A stretch of 64,000 bases of DNA. Origin: Paraburkholderia bryophila. Its GTDB lineage: Bacteria > Pseudomonadota > Gammaproteobacteria > Burkholderiales > Burkholderiaceae. Positions within the stretch are counted from its first letter, which is position 1, and every line of letters begins with the position of its first letter. Position numbers and translations under genes: made by a program. Positions 34,412-42,972 of this stretch are shown piece after piece. The notes under the pieces were generated by a model that was given only the letters and a program-made list of their open reading frames with translations, was not told the DNA's origin and did not search any database. The stretch is taken from NCBI RefSeq assembly GCF_003269035.1, contig NZ_QLTK01000006.1, positions 186,001 to 250,000 of the forward strand, given 5' to 3'.

Positions 34412-34843
34412 ATGACGCGTCCCATCGATTCCGGCGTTATCCTCATCGCGCGTATTGCGCTCGCCGTGTTGTTTCTGTGGGGCGGTGTGATGAAATTGCT
34501 GGGCTATGCGGGCTTTGTGGGCTACCTGCATTCGAAGGGCGTGCCCTTCGTGCAGATCGCCGCGCCGATCGCCACGGCGGTCGAAGCGCTCGGCGGCCTG
34601 CTGCTGATCGTCGGCTTCAAGGTGCGCCCGCTGGCGCTGATCATGGCCGTCTACACGGTCGCGACGGCGGTGCTCGGCCACGATTTCTGGAACGTCACCG
34701 ACGCCGCGCTGCAACGCGACATGGTGATTCATTTCTGGAAGAACATCGGGATTGCCGGCGGTTTCCTGCTGCTGTTCGTGACCGGCGCGGGCCGCATCAG
34801 TATCGACGGCGCGCGTGCGCCGCGCGGCGGGCTGGGTCGTTGA
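34412..34843 (+). CDS. DoxX-family membrane protein
   Basis: 143 residues with four predicted membrane helices. SGVILIARIALAVLFLWGGV and VMKLLGYAGFVGYLHSKGVP are the usual DoxX start, and AAPIATAVEALGGLLLIVGF the second helix pair. Family members are small inner-membrane proteins linked with oxidative stress or respiration; no specific reaction is established here. Ribosome site ACAGGAGT upstream. Confidence 0.88.
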   Translation: MTRPIDSGVILIARIALAVLFLWGGVMKLLGYAGFVGYLHSKGVPFVQIAAPIATAVEALGGLLLIVGFKVRPLALIMAVYTVATAVLGHDFWNVTDAALQRDMVIHFWKNIGIAGGFLLLFVTGAGRISIDGARAPRGGLGR

Positions 34844-34907
34844 TCGGCGGGTTGCGGTAGGCTGTGTCGAGTGCTTGTGATTCTGGCTGTAACCAAGGGA
34901 GCAAATA

Positions 34908-35180
34908 ATGATTCAAAGTTTCGAGCAAACCATTGGCGGCAACGTCACCCAGTTGTGCGCGAGCCTCGGCGAAGGGCCGACCCCTCACCGGGTGATCATC
35001 AGCCTCGCCGATTCGGCCAAAACGCTGGTCGTTCTGGATGCGTCCGGATTCCTTGGCGCGCTGAAGGCCGAGATCGAGGAACCGGAAAAGCTGATCGCCG
35101 ACGCGATCGAAAAAGCGCAGAAGGAAGGTCTGATCGAGCGCGCGATCGATACCGGCACGATACAGGAGGCGTCGCTGTAA
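34908..35180 (+). CDS. conserved-looking hypothetical protein
   Basis: 90 residues, MIQSFEQTIGGNVTQLCASL to TGTIQEASL, with AAGGGAG upstream. Soluble, helix-rich second half (acidic and Lys-rich: EEPEKLIADAIEKAQKEG). No membrane segment or signal peptide. It is followed by a strong terminator, so it ends its transcription unit. I do not recognise the family. Confidence 0.65.
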   Translation: MIQSFEQTIGGNVTQLCASLGEGPTPHRVIISLADSAKTLVVLDASGFLGALKAEIEEPEKLIADAIEKAQKEGLIERAIDTGTIQEASL

Positions 35181-35260
35181 AAGCATCGTAACGGCGGCAG
35201 AAGTTTTTTCGCGCGACGGCCGCGCTGCGCTGCACGGCACTGCGTTGCATCGCGCCGACA

Positions 35261-35303
35261 ACAACCCCCGCATTGCCTAAGCAATTGCGGGGGTTGTTTT
35301 TTG
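35261..35303 (+). terminator. intrinsic terminator
   Basis: ACAACCCCCGCA paired with TGCGGGGGTTGT, extended by TTGC/GCAA with one bulged base, loop CTAA, then TTTTTT. Classical rho-independent terminator; the T-run on the minus strand side also allows use by the MFS gene at 35326. Confidence 0.85.
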
Positions 35304-35325
35304 CGTTGATAAAAAGCGTCGGTTG

Positions 35326-36810
35326 TCAGCGAGGCTGAGATTCGCCAACCCGCGTATCGCCCACGTTGCCAGACGACGATGGCGACGAAGACGACGCATG
35401 CGGCTGCGGATGAATAAAGCAGCTCAGCACACCGCCGAGCGCCAGCAGACCGACCGAGATCGCGGTCGCGGCCTGCATGCCCGCGACGATCTGCGTGGCG
35501 GCAGCGCCGCTTGCCAGCGCGCCGAAGGCCGCTACGCCCACGGCGCCGCCGGCTTGTCGCGCGGTGTTCAACACCGCGGAGGCCGTGCCCGCCCGCTTCG
35601 CTTCGGCCGAGGCCAGCACGGCGGTGGTCATCGCCGGGACGGCTAGCCCCATGCCCGACGGAATCAGCAGGAACGGCAGCAGCAAGCCGATCAGCGGCGT
35701 GCCGGCGTCGACGAAATGCAGCAGGCCATAGCCGAGTCCCGCGGTAATCGCGCCGGCAATCATCGGCACCCGCACGCCGTAGCGTCCCACGACCCAGCCG
35801 CTCGCCACGTTCGAGATCAGAAAGCCGCCGGTCAGCGGCAGGAAGGCCAGCCCCGCCTGCAACGGCGTGTAACCGCGTACGCGCTGCAGATAGAGGCTCA
35901 ACACGAACACCATGCCGTAGTACGTCAGATTCACGCAGATGCCGAACAGCACCGCCACGCTGAAACTGCGTTTGCCGAAGAGCGATAGCGGCAGCATCGG
36001 CGATTCGGCGCGCGCTTCCACGGCGACAAACGCGCCCGCCGCGACCAAGGCGAGCACGAAGCCGCCGGCCACCAGCGGATGGCTCAACCCCAGCGGCCGC
36101 CATTCGATCACCGCGGCGACGAAGGCGGTCAGCGCGACGATCGCGAGGCACTGACCGCCCGGATCGATACCGCGCGGCGTGGCCGTGCGGGTTCCAGCAG
36201 TATGTTGCGGATCGCGATGGGCAGGTTCGGTGCGCGGCACCCAGAGCAACGTGGCGAGCAGACCGGCCGCGCAAATCGGCAGATTGACGAGAAAGATGCT
36301 GCGCCAGCCGAACGCCGCGATCAGCAGCCCGCCGACCACCGGTCCCGCCGCGATCGAGATCGCGCCGGCGGCGGTCCATAGTCCGACCGCGCGGGCACGC
36401 AGCTTCGGGTCGTGCCCGTACGCGCGGTTGAGCAGCGCGAGCGAATTCGGCAGCATGGCCGCGGCGCCAATGCCTTGCACCGCGCGCGCGCCGACCAGCA
36501 TGGCGGCGTCGAGCGCCAGTCCGCAGGCGAGCGACGCCAGCGCGAACAGCACGATGCCCGCCGCGTACATGCGCCGCGCGCCGAGACGGTCGCCGAGCAC
36601 GCCGGCCGACAGCATCAGCACGGCGAAGGCCAACGTGTAGGCGTCGACCACCCACTGCAGGCCTGCCACGTTCGCGTGCAGGTCCGCGCCGATTTTCGGC
36701 AGCGCGATATTGACGATGGTCACGTCCAACTGGGTGACGACGAAGCCGACGCTGACGGTCGCGAGAATCCGGCCGAGGGAGGGCGAGAGGGAGGGGTTGG
36801 GCGAGTTCAT
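35326..36810 (-). CDS. MFS transporter, DHA2 (14-TMS) family
   Basis: 494 residues; starts MNSPNPSLSPSLGRILATVS. Proton-driven inner-membrane exporter. Motif C-type and MFS signatures: TQLDVTIVNIALPKIGADLH in TM1, LSAGVLGDRLGARRMYAAGI in loop 2-3, and LRARAVGLWTAAGAISIAAG in TM5. Fourteen helices are expected. The C-terminus is Ser/His-rich (HASSSSPSSSGNVGD). Such pumps usually export drugs or dyes; the substrate is not known. Confidence 0.9.
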   Translation of the reverse strand: MNSPNPSLSPSLGRILATVSVGFVVTQLDVTIVNIALPKIGADLHANVAGLQWVVDAYTLAFAVLMLSAGVLGDRLGARRMYAAGIVLFALASLACGLALDAAMLVGARAVQGIGAAAMLPNSLALLNRAYGHDPKLRARAVGLWTAAGAISIAAGPVVGGLLIAAFGWRSIFLVNLPICAAGLLATLLWVPRTEPAHRDPQHTAGTRTATPRGIDPGGQCLAIVALTAFVAAVIEWRPLGLSHPLVAGGFVLALVAAGAFVAVEARAESPMLPLSLFGKRSFSVAVLFGICVNLTYYGMVFVLSLYLQRVRGYTPLQAGLAFLPLTGGFLISNVASGWVVGRYGVRVPMIAGAITAGLGYGLLHFVDAGTPLIGLLLPFLLIPSGMGLAVPAMTTAVLASAEAKRAGTASAVLNTARQAGGAVGVAAFGALASGAAATQIVAGMQAATAISVGLLALGGVLSCFIHPQPHASSSSPSSSGNVGDTRVGESQPR

Positions 36811-37026
36811 GCGTTACATCGTAGGCGCGATGCAGCGGGTCATGTTTCGGGACTACGTGAAGTATGCATGTCACGGCACTACGGAAAGTCGCGGTGTCTT
36901 GCCGGCCGCGGCAGGCCGATGCGAGCCCGCGCACCGGCGCCTACACCCGTTCAAACGACCACGGCGCGCCCAAGGCGCGCCGTCGTTGCGAACCGCCGGC
37001 TCATCCGGCCGGCGCAAACCGCCAGC

Positions 37027-38328
37027 TCAATGCTTCTGCGGCGCGTCCTTGATGAACAGTGTCGTCAACGCACCGAGCACGCAGATCGTGGCGACGTACA
37101 TCGGCGCGGCCATCGGGTTGGACTTCATCATCAGCGAAACGGCGATCGGCGTGAGGCCGCCGAACACCGCATACGCCACGTTGTACGAAAACGAAATGCC
37201 CGAGAAACGCACCACCGGCGGGAACGCCTTGACCATCACGAACGGAATCGCGCCGATCACGCCGACGAACAGCCCGGCCGCGGCATACAGCGGCACCAGC
37301 GCCGAGGTATCGGCGGCGAGTTGCTGGAACATCACGTAGTAGGTCACCGCCAGCGCGAGTCCGCCGACGAAAATCGTGCGGCCTGCGCCGATCCGCCCGG
37401 CGATCGAGCCCGCCAGCACGCAGCCGATCGTCAGACACAGCGTCGCCACGCAGTTCGCCAGCAGCGCGGTGGCCGGCGCGACGTGAAACTGCTTCTGCAG
37501 CAGCGTCGGCGTCATCAGAATCACCACGACGATCGCGGCCGACAACATCCACGTGAGCAGCATCGACACGATCACCGCGCGGCCGTGGTCGCGCAGCACC
37601 GCCTTGAGCGGCACTTCGGCGGCAATCGCCTTGCGCTGCTTGAGCTCGGCGAACACCGGCGTTTCATGCAGCCAGCGGCGCAGATAGACCGAAAACATGC
37701 CGAACACGCCGCCGACCAGAAACGGAATCCGCCATGCGTAGGCCGAGATTTCCGCCGGCGCGAAGTGGCGGTTCACTGCCGACGCGATCAGCGAGCCGAG
37801 CAGGATGCCGGCCGTGAGACCGGCCGTCAGCGTGCCGCATGCATAGCCGATGTGCCGCTGCGGCACGTGCTCGGAGACGAACACCCATGCGCCCGGCACT
37901 TCACCGCCGACCGCCGCGCCTTGCATCACGCGGAACAGCAGCAGCAGAACCGGCGCGAGCACGCCGATGCTGGCATAGGTCGGCAGCAGACCCATCATCA
38001 GCGTCGGCACCGACATCAGCAGCACGCTCAGCGTGAACATGCGCTTACGGCCGAACAGGTCGCCGAAGTGCGCCATGATGATGCCGCCGAGCGGCCGTGC
38101 CAGATAGCCCGCGGCGAAGATGCCGAAGGTTTGCACCTGGCGCAGCCAGTCCGGCATGTCGGCCGGGAAAAACAGCTGGCCGATGGCCGGCGCGAAAAAC
38201 ACGAAGATGATGAAGTCGTAGAACTCCAGCGCCCCGCCGAGGGCCGCGAGGCCGAGCGTCTTGTAGTCGCTGCGCCCAAGAGGGCGTGGGGTGACAGCCT
38301 GCGCTCCACCCAGATTTGTCGCTTGCAT
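37027..38328 (-). CDS. MFS transporter, metabolite:H+ symporter (MHS) family
   Basis: 433 residues from the ATG at 38328. ALGGALEFYDFIIFVFFAPA in TM1, GRKRMFTLSVLLMSVPTLMM in loop 2-3 and VGGEVPGAWVFVSEHVPQRH in TM4-5 are diagnostic of the MHS group, which includes ProP, ShiA and KgtP (metabolite, dicarboxylate, shikimate or proline-betaine uptake). It is an importer of a small organic acid or betaine. The hydroxyproline locus starts 1.1 kb to the right, so hydroxyproline is one candidate ligand, without proof. Confidence 0.88.
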   Translation of the reverse strand: MQATNLGGAQAVTPRPLGRSDYKTLGLAALGGALEFYDFIIFVFFAPAIGQLFFPADMPDWLRQVQTFGIFAAGYLARPLGGIIMAHFGDLFGRKRMFTLSVLLMSVPTLMMGLLPTYASIGVLAPVLLLLFRVMQGAAVGGEVPGAWVFVSEHVPQRHIGYACGTLTAGLTAGILLGSLIASAVNRHFAPAEISAYAWRIPFLVGGVFGMFSVYLRRWLHETPVFAELKQRKAIAAEVPLKAVLRDHGRAVIVSMLLTWMLSAAIVVVILMTPTLLQKQFHVAPATALLANCVATLCLTIGCVLAGSIAGRIGAGRTIFVGGLALAVTYYVMFQQLAADTSALVPLYAAAGLFVGVIGAIPFVMVKAFPPVVRFSGISFSYNVAYAVFGGLTPIAVSLMMKSNPMAAPMYVATICVLGALTTLFIKDAPQKH

Positions 38329-38724
38329 TAACTGTTTCTTGTCTTGAATTGGAAGCCACACGTAGCGCGTGGAAATACGGCGGTCGTCGGGCGAGAAGTG
38401 TGGCAAGCGCGGGGTAGAGCACGGGACACCGGCGCGCCGGTCCGGATAGGGCGAGCGCGATGACGACAGGGGCCAGGCGCGATTTTACAGGACGAAAGCC
38501 GGGGCTTTCTGGAAGTGCTTAATTGGATTGGGGAAGGTTCCCGTGTGCGGCCGTTTTTAGTGCTGGCCAGGACGAAGCCACGGGAACAGTCGGAAAAGCC
38601 TGTAGGAATGCCGGTCGCCTCTGTCAGAGGGAGCCGATAACTATGTAAATTAGGATTGCTCCTATGGGTTCGGATGGGTGGGGCTCTGAGAATCGCGTCC
38701 GACCTATCCGTTGAGAGTTATCCC
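38329..38724. other. gap between MHS transporter and response regulator
   Basis: About 400 bases with no gene I can support. A short inverted repeat TAGGA-TTGC-TCCTA lies at 38651-38664, 61 bases before the response-regulator start, and could be a regulatory site. Confidence 0.4.
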
Positions 38725-39447
38725 ATGCGCATTGCCATCCTTCAGCATGACCCGCTCATGCGTCAGTCGATCGAAAAGATCCTGAGCGGCGCCAGCCACA
38801 CCTGTGTTTCCTATGACGACGGCCTTGCCATGTCGAAATCGCTCGCGCGTTCCACCGTGGATTTGCTGGTACTGGACTGGCAGGCTACCCGCCTCGCCGG
38901 CGCCGAGATTCTGCGGTTGGTGCGCGCCGCGGGCGGCGACCGCTTGCCGATCGTGTTCGCGTCCAGCGATACGTCGGAGGAAAGCATGGTGCGCGCTTTC
39001 GTCGGCGGCGCGGACGACTATGTCGCGTTGCCCGTCCGGCCAGCCGAGTTTCGCGAACGCGTCGCGGCGCTGCTGCGGCGCACGTATCCTGACCGATTCA
39101 GCGATGCGAGCTTCGAGGCGGGACCGTACCGCTTCGACACGCGGCGCCAGATCGTGCTGGTGCGCGGACGGATCGTGGCCTTGTCCGGCACGCAATACCA
39201 GCTGGCGGCGCTGTTCTTTTCCAACATTGGCCGCGTGATGTCGCGCGACCATATTTTCGCGATGGTTTGGGGCCGTGAGTTTCGCGAATTTACCCGCACG
39301 ATCGACAGTCACGTTTCGCGCTTGCGCCTGCTGCTCGAAATCGACGAACCGAACGGCTTCCGGCTGCAGCCGGTGTACAAAAGCGGCTACCGGCTGCTGC
39401 ACCTGCTGCAGGACGAAGCCGCCGGTCCCCAGAAAGAAGCGGCCTGA
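38725..39447 (+). CDS. OmpR-type response regulator with degenerate receiver
   Basis: 240 residues from the ATG at 38725. The receiver domain reads MRIAILQHDPLMRQSIEKIL; the phospho-acceptor Asp51 is present (LLVLDWQ). The acidic pair normally near residues 8-9 is reduced to His-Asp (LQHD), and the conserved Lys before Pro in the DDYLxKP segment is replaced: DDYVALPVRP. The winged-helix output domain is normal (IVALSGTQYQLAALFF, then REFREFTRTIDSHVSRLRLL). No histidine kinase gene is adjacent. Signalling may be atypical or independent of phosphorylation. Confidence 0.85.
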   Translation: MRIAILQHDPLMRQSIEKILSGASHTCVSYDDGLAMSKSLARSTVDLLVLDWQATRLAGAEILRLVRAAGGDRLPIVFASSDTSEESMVRAFVGGADDYVALPVRPAEFRERVAALLRRTYPDRFSDASFEAGPYRFDTRRQIVLVRGRIVALSGTQYQLAALFFSNIGRVMSRDHIFAMVWGREFREFTRTIDSHVSRLRLLLEIDEPNGFRLQPVYKSGYRLLHLLQDEAAGPQKEAA

Positions 39448-39471
39448 GCGCCGCCCGACTTTCAATCCAGC

Positions 39472-40377
39472 TTAAATCTGCGGCAGCGCTGGCCGCGTCT
39501 CCAGCGCGCGACGAATCAACGTTTCCACCGCCTCGCGTTCTTCGCCCACGAGCGGCAGACGCGGCGGCCGCACCGGCTCCGTTCCCAACCCGACGATCGT
39601 CTCGGCCAGCTTGATGTTCTGCACGAGTTTCGCCGACACGTCGAGCGCCAGCAGCGGCGCGAACCAGCGGTAAATCGCGCGGGCTTCTTCGAGCCGTCCC
39701 GCCTTCAGCAATCGGTAGATCGCCACCGTCTCGCGCGGAAACGCGCAGACGAGACCCGCCACCCAGCCGTGCGCGCCCATCAGGATCGCTTCCATCGCCA
39801 GATTGTCGACCCCGCACAGAATCGCGAAGCGATCGCCGACCGCGTTGATCAGATCGGTCACGCGCCGCACGTCGCCGCAGGATTCCTTGATCGCGACGAT
39901 TTTCGCTTCGTCGGCGATCTCGGCGAACATGTCCGGTGTCATGTCGACGCCGTAGGCGAGCGGATTGTTGTAGATCATCAGCGGCAGCGCGCTCGCGGCG
40001 GCGACGCTACGGAAGTGGTTAAGCGTCTCGCGGCGGTCCGACAGATAGCGCAGGCCCGGCAGCACCATATAGCCCGCCGCGCCGTGACGGCTACCGGCTT
40101 CGGCCTGACGGCAGGCGTCGAGCGTGCTGTTTTCGGCGATCGTCAACAGAACCGGCACGCGGCCGCGCGCGGCTTCCACGGCGATATCGAGTACCTGCAA
40201 CTTCTCGTCCAGCGACAACGTGGACGCTTCACCCAGCGACCCGCACACGATGATGCCGTCCACGCCCGCGTCGATCTGAGCTTCGATATTCTTGCCGGTC
40301 CATGCCCGGTCTATGCTGAAATCCGCGTGAAACTTGGTGGTGACCGCAGGTAATACGCCTTCCCAGATATGCGCCAC
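39472..40377 (-). CDS. lhpC: DapA-family lyase, probable 1-pyrroline-4-hydroxy-2-carboxylate deaminase
   Basis: 301 residues. The start is GTG 40377 (MAHIWEGVLPAVTTKF), fixed by AGGAGAG 5 bases upstream; an in-frame start further upstream would run through the divergent promoter. Schiff-base Lys164 in IVAIKESCGD and Tyr136 in LPLMIYNNP are the DapA-type catalytic pair. Divergence from the hydroxyproline epimerase makes it most likely the enzyme that deaminates and dehydrates the pyrroline to 2-oxoglutarate semialdehyde in the hydroxyproline pathway. Family alone cannot exclude another 2-oxo acid lyase. Confidence 0.82.
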   Translation of the reverse strand: MAHIWEGVLPAVTTKFHADFSIDRAWTGKNIEAQIDAGVDGIIVCGSLGEASTLSLDEKLQVLDIAVEAARGRVPVLLTIAENSTLDACRQAEAGSRHGAAGYMVLPGLRYLSDRRETLNHFRSVAAASALPLMIYNNPLAYGVDMTPDMFAEIADEAKIVAIKESCGDVRRVTDLINAVGDRFAILCGVDNLAMEAILMGAHGWVAGLVCAFPRETVAIYRLLKAGRLEEARAIYRWFAPLLALDVSAKLVQNIKLAETIVGLGTEPVRPPRLPLVGEEREAVETLIRRALETRPALPQI

Positions 40378-40460
40378 GACTGCTCTCCTGAGTGTGATGT
40401 GTCGAAGCGCAGTGTAAGCAGGGAAAATCCCGCCGTCTTGCGTGAATCGCGCGTGACGGA

Positions 40461-40545
40461 TGACGATTTCGGCATAGTCGCCGGGCTGGACCTGCATCGA
40501 GCCGAACACCCCTCGCACACCGGTAGAACTATGCCGAAATCGTCA
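40461..40545. promoter_or_regulatory. two perfect 18-bp inverted operator copies in the divergent promoter
   Basis: TGACGATTTCGGCATAGT at 40461-40478 and its exact reverse complement at 40528-40545, with 49 bases between them. They lie in the gap between the deaminase (minus) and epimerase (plus) genes, one near each promoter. A PAS-AraC regulator at the end of this operon is the natural candidate protein, possibly with DNA looping. Confidence 0.75.
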
Positions 40546-40593
40546 CAATCCACGCTCAAGCGCACCAAGACTTGAACGTCCGTCGTTTCTACC

Positions 40594-41580
40594 ATGGGCG
40601 TCATGAAAACCATTGACATCATCGACTCGCATACCGGCGGTGAACCGACCCGCCTCGTGGTGACGGGCGGCCCGGACCTCGGCGGCGGCTCCCTGGCGCA
40701 ACGGCTCGAGGTATTGCGCAGCCGCTTCGACGACTGGCGCGCCGGCGTCGTCACCGAGCCGCGCGGCTCGGACGTGGTGGTGGGCGCGCTGCTGTGCGAG
40801 CCGCACGACCCCACCTGCGCGGCCGGCGTGATCTTTTTCAACAACGTCGGCTATCTCGGCATGTGCGGACACGGGACGATCGGCCTGATCGTGTCGCTCG
40901 CGCATCTGGGACGGATCGGGCCGGGGCGTCATCGGATCGAGACGCCGGTCGGCGTGGTCGAGGCGACGCTCAACGAGGACGGCAGCGTCGGCGTACGCAA
41001 CGTGCCGGCCTACCGTTATCGCCAGGCCGTCGCGGTGGAGGTGCCGGGCTACGGCGCGCTGACCGGCGACATCGGTTGGGGCGGCAACTGGTTTTTTCTC
41101 GTGGCCGATCATGGTCAGGCGCTGGAGGCGTCGCGGATCGGCGAATTGACTGCTTTCAGCGGCGCGATTCGCGACGCGTTGATCGCGCAGCGCATTACCG
41201 GCGCCGACGGCGCGTTGATCGACCACATCGAACTGTTCGGACCGGGCTCGCGTGACGGCATCGACAGCCGCAGCTTCGTGCTGTGCCCGGGCAATGCGTA
41301 CGACCGCTCGCCATGCGGCACCGGCACCAGCGCGAAAATCGCCTGTCTCGCGGCCGACGGCAAGCTCGCCGAAGGCGCGGTATGGCGGCAGGAAAGCATT
41401 ATCGGCAGCGTGTTCGAGGCGAGCTATCGGCGCGGGGGTGGGGGTGACGGAGACGGCGACGCTGACGGTTTCGGTGACGCCGTGATTCCGACCATCACCG
41501 GCCGCGCACACATCATGGCGGAAGGGCGGCTGTGTTTTGACGAGCGCGATCCGTTCGCGTGGGGCATTCGCACGGCATGA
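40594..41580 (+). CDS. lhpA: 4-hydroxyproline 2-epimerase
   Basis: 328 residues from the ATG at 40594 (a second ATG is at 40603). Proline-racemase family: it inverts trans-4-hydroxy-L-proline to cis-4-hydroxy-D-proline. The two catalytic cysteines are present: Cys91 in [10 protein letters not shown] and Cys241 in [10 protein letters not shown]. The start [20 protein letters not shown] is typical. A Gly/Asp-rich insert ([15 protein letters not shown], about 41430-41482) interrupts the C-terminal part and looks like simple-sequence expansion. It overlaps the next gene by ATGA. Confidence 0.92.
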   Translation: MGVMKTIDIIDSHTGGEPTRLVVTGGPDLGGGSLAQRLEVLRSRFDDWRAGVVTEPRGSDVVVGALLCEPHDPTCAAGVIFFNNVGYLGMCGHGTIGLIVSLAHLGRIGPGRHRIETPVGVVEATLNEDGSVGVRNVPAYRYRQAVAVEVPGYGALTGDIGWGGNWFFLVADHGQALEASRIGELTAFSGAIRDALIAQRITGADGALIDHIELFGPGSRDGIDSRSFVLCPGNAYDRSPCGTGTSAKIACLAADGKLAEGAVWRQESIIGSVFEASYRRGGGGDGDGDADGFGDAVIPTITGRAHIMAEGRLCFDERDPFAWGIRTA

Positions 41581-42704
41581 GAGCGGACGCGCTGATCGTC
41601 GGAGCGGGCATCGTCGGCGCGGCATGCGCGGCGGAACTGGCCGCGCTCGGCATGCGGGTCGAGGTGCTGGACGCACACGGCATCGGCAGCGGTGCGACGG
41701 CGGCCGGCATGGGCCATATCGTCGTGATGAACGACTCGCCGGCGGAATTCGCGCTGAGCCGCTACGCGCGCGACTTGTGGCTCGAACTCGCGCCGCGCTT
41801 GCGCACGCGTGACGCGTTCGCGCGCTGCGGCACGCTGTGGGTCGCGGCCGACGACGAAGAGTGGCAAGCCGCCCGCGTCATGCAGGCGGCGTTCGAAGCG
41901 CAGGGCGTCGCTGCGCAACTGCTCGACGCCGCCGCACTGCGAATGTGCGAACCGGCGCTGGCGGCGTCGCTGGCGGGCGGGTTGCGGATCGAGCACGACA
42001 GCATCGTGTATGCGCCCACCGTCGCCGAATGGTTGCTGACGCAATCGCCCGGCGCGGCAAATATTGGTCTGCGACTCGGTGCGGCGGTGAGTTCAATCGA
42101 GTCGGACGGCGTCACGCTGAGCAACGGCGAATCGATCAGCGCGGCCTGTGTGATCGTGGCGAATGGTCTGGGCGCGCGGCAACTCGTGCCGTCGCTGCCG
42201 TTGCAGCCGAAGAAAGGCCATTTGCTGATCACGGACCGCTATCCCGATCTGATTCGCCATCAACTGCTCGAGCTCGGCTACATCAAGAGTGCGCATCACG
42301 CGGCGGGGACGTCCGTGGCGTTCAATGCGCAACCGCGGCCCACTGGACAATTGCTGATCGGCTCGTCGCGCCAGTTCGATACCACCGACCCCGCCGTCGA
42401 GATGTCCGTGCTCGCGCAGATGCTGCAGCGCGCCGCGCGTTATCTGCCGACGCTGCCGACGCTCAACGGCATTCGCGCGTGGACCGGTTTCCGCGCGGCC
42501 TCGCCGGATGGTCTGCCGCTGATCGGACCGGCCGGCGATTTCGCGCCCGGCGTCTGGCTTGCCGTAGGACATGAAGGGCTCGGCGTGACGACGTCACTTG
42601 CCACCGCGAAGCTGCTCGCGGCGCAGATCATGGCGAGCGCCGCGCCGATTCCCGTCGAGGCGTATTTGCCGGCTCGTTTCGCTCGTCAGGTGATGCATGA
42701 ATAG
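41577..42704 (+). CDS. lhpB: FAD-dependent D-hydroxyproline dehydrogenase, DadA-like subunit
   Basis: 375 residues; the ATG at 41577 sits in the ATGA overlap with the epimerase stop. FAD-binding [15 protein letters not shown]-like N-terminus ([20 protein letters not shown]), and the C-terminal glycine-oxidase-type segment [37 protein letters not shown]. Oxidises cis-4-hydroxy-D-proline to the pyrroline. In the P. aeruginosa-type system this subunit works with an Fe-S and an FAD/NAD-type subunit, and both are encoded next. Operon-internal position and overlap support this. Confidence 0.85.
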   Translation: MRADALIVGAGIVGAACAAELAALGMRVEVLDAHGIGSGATAAGMGHIVVMNDSPAEFALSRYARDLWLELAPRLRTRDAFARCGTLWVAADDEEWQAARVMQAAFEAQGVAAQLLDAAALRMCEPALAASLAGGLRIEHDSIVYAPTVAEWLLTQSPGAANIGLRLGAAVSSIESDGVTLSNGESISAACVIVANGLGARQLVPSLPLQPKKGHLLITDRYPDLIRHQLLELGYIKSAHHAAGTSVAFNAQPRPTGQLLIGSSRQFDTTDPAVEMSVLAQMLQRAARYLPTLPTLNGIRAWTGFRAASPDGLPLIGPAGDFAPGVWLAVGHEGLGVTTSLATAKLLAAQIMASAAPIPVEAYLPARFARQVMHE

Positions 42705-42972
42705 TTTCGACGCGGGGCGTATTCGCTTGACGATCGACGGCCGGCCGGTCGACGTCGACGCCGGTACGACCGTGGCCGGGGCGCTGGCCATCGCGGGTGT
42801 GGGCGGTGCGCGGCGGTCGGTGAGCGGACAACGCCGCGCGCCGTTGTGCGGCATGGGCGTCTGCCAGGAATGCCGCGTGACGATCGACGGACGCGTGCAC
42901 GCGCTCGCGTGTCAGACGCTGTGCCGCGAAGGTCAGATCGTGCAGACGTGTGACGGGGAGCGCTTGCCATGA
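42697..42972 (+). CDS. lhpF: small 2Fe-2S ferredoxin-like dehydrogenase subunit
   Basis: 91 residues, overlapping the preceding gene by 8 bases and the next by 4. Plant-type 2Fe-2S domain like HcnA: RIRLTIDGRPVDVDAGTTVA, then the Cys cluster CGMGVCQEC and a fourth Cys in LACQTL. It is the small Fe-S subunit of the heteromeric D-hydroxyproline dehydrogenase and passes electrons from the flavin subunits. Confidence 0.85.
   Translation: MNSFDAGRIRLTIDGRPVDVDAGTTVAGALAIAGVGGARRSVSGQRRAPLCGMGVCQECRVTIDGRVHALACQTLCREGQIVQTCDGERLP

Noticed and set aside
36412-38331. 639-codon plus-strand frame over the two MFS genes
   Set aside because: Antisense to MFS genes with intact signature motifs, and full of His, Arg and Gln without a recognisable fold.
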